Source: an uncultured Fusobacterium sp. (GTDB lineage: Bacteria > Fusobacteriota > Fusobacteriia > Fusobacteriales > Fusobacteriaceae). From it: a DNA stretch of 21,236 nucleotides. The stretch spans positions 1 to 21,236 of the forward strand of contig UQQO01000021.1 in assembly GCA_900543175.1 (NCBI GenBank), written 5' to 3'. This document shows positions 17,778 through 21,236 of the stretch, in pieces. Under the pieces are notes generated by a model, which made no database searches, was not told the DNA's origin, and saw only the letters and a list, made by a program, of their open reading frames with translations. The translations under genes were made by a program, and so were the position numbers. Positions within the stretch are counted from its first letter, which is position 1; every line of letters starts with the position of its first letter.

Positions 17778-17821
17778 AAAAGAGAGTGACCAACATAATT
17801 TTTATGTCGTCACTCTCTTTT
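17778..17821. terminator. Bidirectional terminator between mnmH and the M29 aminopeptidase
   Basis: A perfect 13-bp stem, AAAAGAGAGTGAC (17778-17790) with GTCACTCTCTTTT (17809-17821). It encloses a second 5-bp helix (ACATA/TATGT) around ATTTT, separated by a small internal loop. The A-rich left arm and T-rich right arm make it symmetric, so it can stop transcripts from both convergent genes: mnmH, whose stop is 6 nt away, and the minus-strand aminopeptidase, whose stop is about 55 nt away. Confidence 0.88.
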
Positions 17822-17875
17822 GCATTCCCCTGCCAAGGAATTATATTTTATCACTTTCCAACCTATCAGTAAAGA

Positions 17876-19102
17876 TTATTTACAAAAATTCCCATCTTTC
17901 ATTATCAGAATCTCTTCTCCATCTTCTGTTATTCCTACAATCTCTAAATCACTAGTTCCAACCATAAAATCTTCATGAACCATAGAGATATTAACACCAT
18001 TTTTCTTTAATTCATCCTCATTCATCTCACTTCCACCCTCTAAGCAAACTGGATATGCTTGCCCTAAAGCCAAGTGACAAGAGGCATTTTCATCAAAAAG
18101 TGTATTGTAGAAAATAGTATTTGAATTTGAAATTGGTGAATCATAAGGTACAAGTGCTACCTCTCCTAAATATCTAGCCCCATCATCAGAATCTAAAAGT
18201 TTAATCAAAATTTCCTCTCCCTTTTCTGCTCCTGCTTCTACGACTCTTCCATTTTCAAACTTTAGATAGAAATTTTCAATTAGATTACCACCATAACAAA
18301 AAGGCTTACTACTATATACAATACCATTAACCTCATCTTTCTTAGGTAGAGTAAATACCTCTTCTGTTGGCATATTTGCTACAAAATATACTCCATCTTT
18401 TGAAGTTTCTCCACCAGCTGTCCAAATATGTCCCTTTGGTAACCCTATCTCTAAATCTGTTCCCAAAGAGTTTCTATATCTTAATTTTCTAAATTTCATA
18501 CTATTTAGATAGTTCATAGTATTTTTTAAATTTGTTAGATGCTTATTCCACTCTTCAACAGGATTTTCACTATCTGCTCTCACTATTGAAAGTATCTGAT
18601 TCCATAATTTTTCCTTTGCCTCTTCTCCTTGAAGGTCAGGATATATTTTTTTACTCCAAGCATCAGTAGGAATTGATACTACACACCATTGATTTTCATT
18701 ATTCATCACTTTTGCATAGTAATCTTTCAAAGCGATACTTCTAGCTTTTTGAGCTCTTGCAACTCTCTCTTGATCTACATCTTTTAAAATTTCTGGATCA
18801 GTAGCATAGATACTTAAAAAAGCTGCTCCTTTCTCTGCATAATCTTTCATCATATCAGCTTGATGTTTAGGATAGATATCAAAAATCTCTTCAGCTCCAT
18901 AAAGATATCTATATTTTCCACAAACTTCATCTGTCCAATTAATAACTACCTCTTTAGCTCCAAATTTATATGCTATTTCTACAACTTTTCTAGTAAATTC
19001 AAAAGTCTCCACAGGTGCACTTACAACTAAAATTTGCCCCTTTTGTATATTTATTCCTATTCTAATAATCATTTCTATATAGTTAGCAATCTCTTTTCTC
19101 AT
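17876..19102 (-). CDS. M29-family metallo-aminopeptidase (aminopeptidase T/PepS/AmpS-like)
   Basis: A cytosolic dinuclear-metal aminopeptidase that removes N-terminal residues from peptides. The 408-residue length is typical for M29. By alignment with AmpS/AmpT the metal and catalytic residues are E248 in NMPTEEVFT, E314 in LGEVALV, H343 and Y350 in SCHLALGQAY, and H376 and D378 in MVHEDFM. All are present. There is no signal peptide. The ATG has AAGGAG about 7 nt upstream and lies 10 nt after the stop of the alpha/beta-hydrolase-fold gene, so the two are probably cotranscribed. The unit ends at the bidirectional hairpin near mnmH. Specificity within M29 cannot be read from sequence. Confidence 0.92.
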   Translation of the reverse strand: MRKEIANYIEMIIRIGINIQKGQILVVSAPVETFEFTRKVVEIAYKFGAKEVVINWTDEVCGKYRYLYGAEEIFDIYPKHQADMMKDYAEKGAAFLSIYATDPEILKDVDQERVARAQKARSIALKDYYAKVMNNENQWCVVSIPTDAWSKKIYPDLQGEEAKEKLWNQILSIVRADSENPVEEWNKHLTNLKNTMNYLNSMKFRKLRYRNSLGTDLEIGLPKGHIWTAGGETSKDGVYFVANMPTEEVFTLPKKDEVNGIVYSSKPFCYGGNLIENFYLKFENGRVVEAGAEKGEEILIKLLDSDDGARYLGEVALVPYDSPISNSNTIFYNTLFDENASCHLALGQAYPVCLEGGSEMNEDELKKNGVNISMVHEDFMVGTSDLEIVGITEDGEEILIMKDGNFCK

Positions 19103-19112
19103 TCTCTTCTCC

Positions 19113-19757
19113 TTAATCTATTCTAAATCTTCCTTTGGAAATAAAGTTATTAATATATTTTGCTGTTCCCATTTTCTTATGAATTTCCTCATGTACAAGG
19201 GGAATTAGTAGTGTGTCCTTTGCACTATCTAACATACACTCTTTAGAATTTAAAAGTCCATCATTGAACTCTCCCAACCATCTACTAAAAATCCCCTCTG
19301 TTTCTGTTCCAATTATTACTCCTATCTCTATTTTAGGATTTTTAACTTCAAATTTCTTTCCTTTCCCTAAAACTCTTAAAGGTTTAAATATTGTATCAAG
19401 TAGTGGAAAAACTCTTTTCAATCTTCTATGAACTACTGAATCTCTTAGAGGGGCTGCAATAAGTATTATCTTATCTACTATCCCATCAACTTCCTCATCT
19501 TTTAAAGTTTCCTCTATTAATTTTCCCCCTAATCCATATCCAATTAAAACAATCTCCTCTTTTTCAATCATTCCACCATATTTCAGATCAAGCAGGAATT
19601 TTTTTAACATCTCCTTTGAAAATTTTATATCTGGAAAAGTAAGAGGAAAATTTAGATTTTCCACTTTATACCCTAATGATTTTAAATTTTGTTCTAAAGG
19701 TTCCATATCTTTATAGCTTCTATGAAACCCATGAATCAACACTATTCTATAGCTCAT
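19113..19757 (-). CDS. Alpha/beta-hydrolase-fold protein lacking the nucleophile serine
   Basis: A small 214-residue protein with alpha/beta-hydrolase features: an oxyanion-side HGF motif at residues 9-11 after strand IVLI, a nucleophile-elbow strand EEIVLIGYGLGG (67-78), a possible acid residue D166 in FNDGLLN, and C-terminal histidines H189 and H193 as candidates for the triad. The elbow normally reads GxSxG; here it reads G73-Y-G75-L-G77, with a GGA glycine codon where the serine should be. Either the protein is a non-catalytic fold member or it uses another residue. There is no signal peptide or membrane helix. It is the first gene of a two-gene unit with the M29 aminopeptidase, with an extended -10 promoter upstream. 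The family within the superfamily is not recognised. Confidence 0.75.
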   Translation of the reverse strand: MSYRIVLIHGFHRSYKDMEPLEQNLKSLGYKVENLNFPLTFPDIKFSKEMLKKFLLDLKYGGMIEKEEIVLIGYGLGGKLIEETLKDEEVDGIVDKIILIAAPLRDSVVHRRLKRVFPLLDTIFKPLRVLGKGKKFEVKNPKIEIGVIIGTETEGIFSRWLGEFNDGLLNSKECMLDSAKDTLLIPLVHEEIHKKMGTAKYINNFISKGRFRID

Positions 19758-19793
19758 CTTCTCACTTTCCTTTTCACTATTTTATTCCTTTCC

Positions 19794-19802
19794 ATTATAT
19801 CA
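19794..19802 (-). promoter_or_regulatory. Predicted promoter of hydrolase-aminopeptidase pair, extended -10
   Basis: TGATATAAT on the minus strand (TATAAT at 19794-19799), about 36 nt before the hydrolase ATG. No good -35 is visible. It lies back to back with the M16 protease promoter in a 144-nt divergent gap. Confidence 0.55.
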
Positions 19803-19861
19803 TTTTTTTAGAAGAACTTTACTAAAAATTGAAAAATAATGGATAATTTTTTTATTTTTTA

Positions 19862-19870
19862 TGGTATGAT
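19862..19870 (+). promoter_or_regulatory. Predicted M16 protease promoter, extended -10
   Basis: TGGTATGAT (TATGAT at 19865-19870), one mismatch to TATAAT with an intact TG extension, about 31 nt before the M16 ATG. The upstream spacer is a run of T and A with no clear -35. Confidence 0.5.
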
Positions 19871-19901
19871 ATCTTTAGAAATCAAAATAGAGGAGGAAAT
19901 T

Positions 19902-21236
19902 ATGCAGAAAAAAAGATTGATTTTATCTATTTTCCTATTACTTTTTATCTCTCTTATAGCTTTAGGTGAGAAGATAGAAAATAGCAAAAATTTACTTACA
20001 GGAAAACTTCCTAATGGGATTACCTATTATATTTATAGAAATAAGAAACCTGAAAATAGAGCAGAGTTAAATTTAATTGTAAAGGCAGGTTCCCTTTTTG
20101 AAGAGGAACAAGAGCAGGGAATAGCTCATTTTATGGAGCACATGGCATTTAACGGAACTACTAAGTATAAAAAAAATGAGATGATAAAATATTTAGAATC
20201 TATTGGTCTTAGTTTTGGTGGAGATCTAAATGCTTATACATCCTTTGATAGAACTGTTTACAAGTTAAATGTCCCTACTGATAATATGAAGTCTTTTGAA
20301 GAGGGTGTTGAAGTTTTAAGAGAGTGGGCTACTGAGGCTACTCTTGATCCTGAACAAGTTGAAAGTGAAAAAAAAGTTATCATAGAGGAGTGGAGATTGC
20401 GTCAAGGACTAGCTCAAAGATTAGGAGATACTCAAAAGAAAGCTATCTTTTCTGGTTCAAGATACTTTGATAGATTTCCTATTGGACTTCCTAAAACTAT
20501 AAATGGAGCTACTTCTGATATTATTAGAGGATTTTATGAAAAATGGTACACTCCTAAAAATATGGCTGTTGCTATTGTAGGAGATATTGAACCTAAAAAA
20601 GCTGAAGATCTAATAAAAAAATATTTTAATTTCCAAGAGAAAAAACAGTTTACACAAGAGGAAGATTACAAACTTAAAGATCTTAAAAACTCATATATAG
20701 TTTTTACAGATCCTGAAATTAGATATTCAACTTTAACAATTACTAAATTTTTAAATAGAAAAATAATCAATACAACTGAAAATTTTCAAGATTCTATAGA
20801 GAATCAGCTTCTATTTAATATTTTAAATACAAGAATTATAAATCTAACTAAAGAGAGTAACTGTCCTATTATTGAGGGGACTGTTTATAGTTACAATATC
20901 AATAAATACACTGATATTTTTAATACTGCTGTTGCTCTTAGAGAGGATAAGATTCAAGAGGGAGTTGCCCTTATAAATAATATTTTAAAATCATCAGCTA
21001 CAAATGGAATATCTGAAAATGAGTTAGAGCTTGAAAAGAAAAATATGTTTAACTACTATAAAGCTATTGTTGCTAATAAAGATAGTATCCAACATGATAT
21101 CTATATCGATGCTATTGTAAATCATGTTGTAGATGGAGAAAGTTTTGTTGATGTTGATGTTGAATTTGAAATATTCCAAAAAGTATTAAAAAATATAGAT
21201 GTTAAAATATTAAATAAGAAAATAAAAGATATTTAC
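19902..21236 (+). CDS. M16-family zinc protease (PqqL/pitrilysin-like), secreted; C-terminus cut by window edge
   Basis: 445 codons are visible with no stop. The first 22 or so residues form a signal peptide (MQKKR, then a hydrophobic run ending near IALG), so the protein is exported, probably to the periplasm. The inverted zinc motif HFMEH (H76, E79, H80) is followed by VIIEEWR at 159-165, where E162 or E163 is the third zinc ligand. These are the hallmarks of an active M16 N-terminal domain. A second, inactive M16 domain starts around residue 180 (GFYEKWYTPKNMAVAIVGDI). Full-length relatives run to about 900 residues, so roughly half is outside. The start has a perfect AGGAGG site 5 nt upstream. 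It is divergent from the hydrolase-aminopeptidase pair. Whether it also belongs to a cluster further right cannot be seen. Confidence 0.92.
   Translation, partial: MQKKRLILSIFLLLFISLIALGEKIENSKNLLTGKLPNGITYYIYRNKKPENRAELNLIVKAGSLFEEEQEQGIAHFMEHMAFNGTTKYKKNEMIKYLESIGLSFGGDLNAYTSFDRTVYKLNVPTDNMKSFEEGVEVLREWATEATLDPEQVESEKKVIIEEWRLRQGLAQRLGDTQKKAIFSGSRYFDRFPIGLPKTINGATSDIIRGFYEKWYTPKNMAVAIVGDIEPKKAEDLIKKYFNFQEKKQFTQEEDYKLKDLKNSYIVFTDPEIRYSTLTITKFLNRKIINTTENFQDSIENQLLFNILNTRIINLTKESNCPIIEGTVYSYNINKYTDIFNTAVALREDKIQEGVALINNILKSSATNGISENELELEKKNMFNYYKAIVANKDSIQHDIYIDAIVNHVVDGESFVDVDVEFEIFQKVLKNIDVKILNKKIKDIY

Noticed and set aside
17824..17841. Small inverted repeat ATTCC...GGAAT just after the convergent terminator
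   Set aside because: Only 5 bp with an 8-nt loop and no T-tract; easily expected by chance and redundant with the strong hairpin next to it.

Overview
The window is strongly AT-rich. It carries ordinary bacterial housekeeping and cell-envelope genes from a diderm: LolC/E and LolD lipoprotein-export parts, a lipoprotein alpha-2-macroglobulin paired with PBP1C, and MltG. The base composition, AT-biased codons, strong GGAGG-type ribosome binding sites and this mix of families point to a member of the Fusobacteria (Fusobacterium or a close relative). That is inference from content; no marker gene such as 16S rRNA is present.

Layout. Positions 1-15452 are all on the minus strand. Reading in transcription order, recQ has its own extended -10 promoter. 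It is followed by a compact envelope cluster: an alpha-2-macroglobulin lipoprotein (23 nt after recQ), pbpC (1-nt overlap), a LolC/E-family permease (12-nt gap), lolD (8-nt overlap) and, after a 98-nt gap, long-form hpf, which ends at a clear hairpin terminator. A second unit follows: mltG with its own promoter, then a B12-binding radical SAM protein whose GTG start overlaps the mltG stop. After that comes tilS, with its own promoter, running off the left edge. To the right of recQ are a zinc alcohol dehydrogenase (minus) and a divergent mnmH/selU (plus). A bidirectional hairpin separates mnmH from a convergent minus-strand pair, an alpha/beta-hydrolase-fold gene and an M29 aminopeptidase. A divergent M16 zinc protease (plus) runs off the right edge.

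How the genes fit together. The central operon joins peptidoglycan synthesis (PBP1C), its usual partner alpha-2-macroglobulin (thought to trap proteases after envelope damage) and the machinery that releases lipoproteins from the inner membrane. MltG next door cuts nascent glycan strands. tilS and mnmH both modify tRNA anticodon-loop bases (lysidine at position 34; 2-selenouridine at the wobble base). hpf supports ribosome hibernation. The two peptidases and the hydrolase-fold gene form a separate block on the right.

I found no mobile element, CRISPR array, tRNA/rRNA gene or defence island, and nothing I would call a new system. The observations most worth a second look are: an alpha/beta hydrolase with Gly where the nucleophile Ser should be; the tight fusion of the A2M-PBP1C pair to the Lol exporter; and an extended -10 (TGn-TATAAT-like) element in six of the eight upstream intergenic regions. 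No stretch longer than 300 bases lacks a gene.
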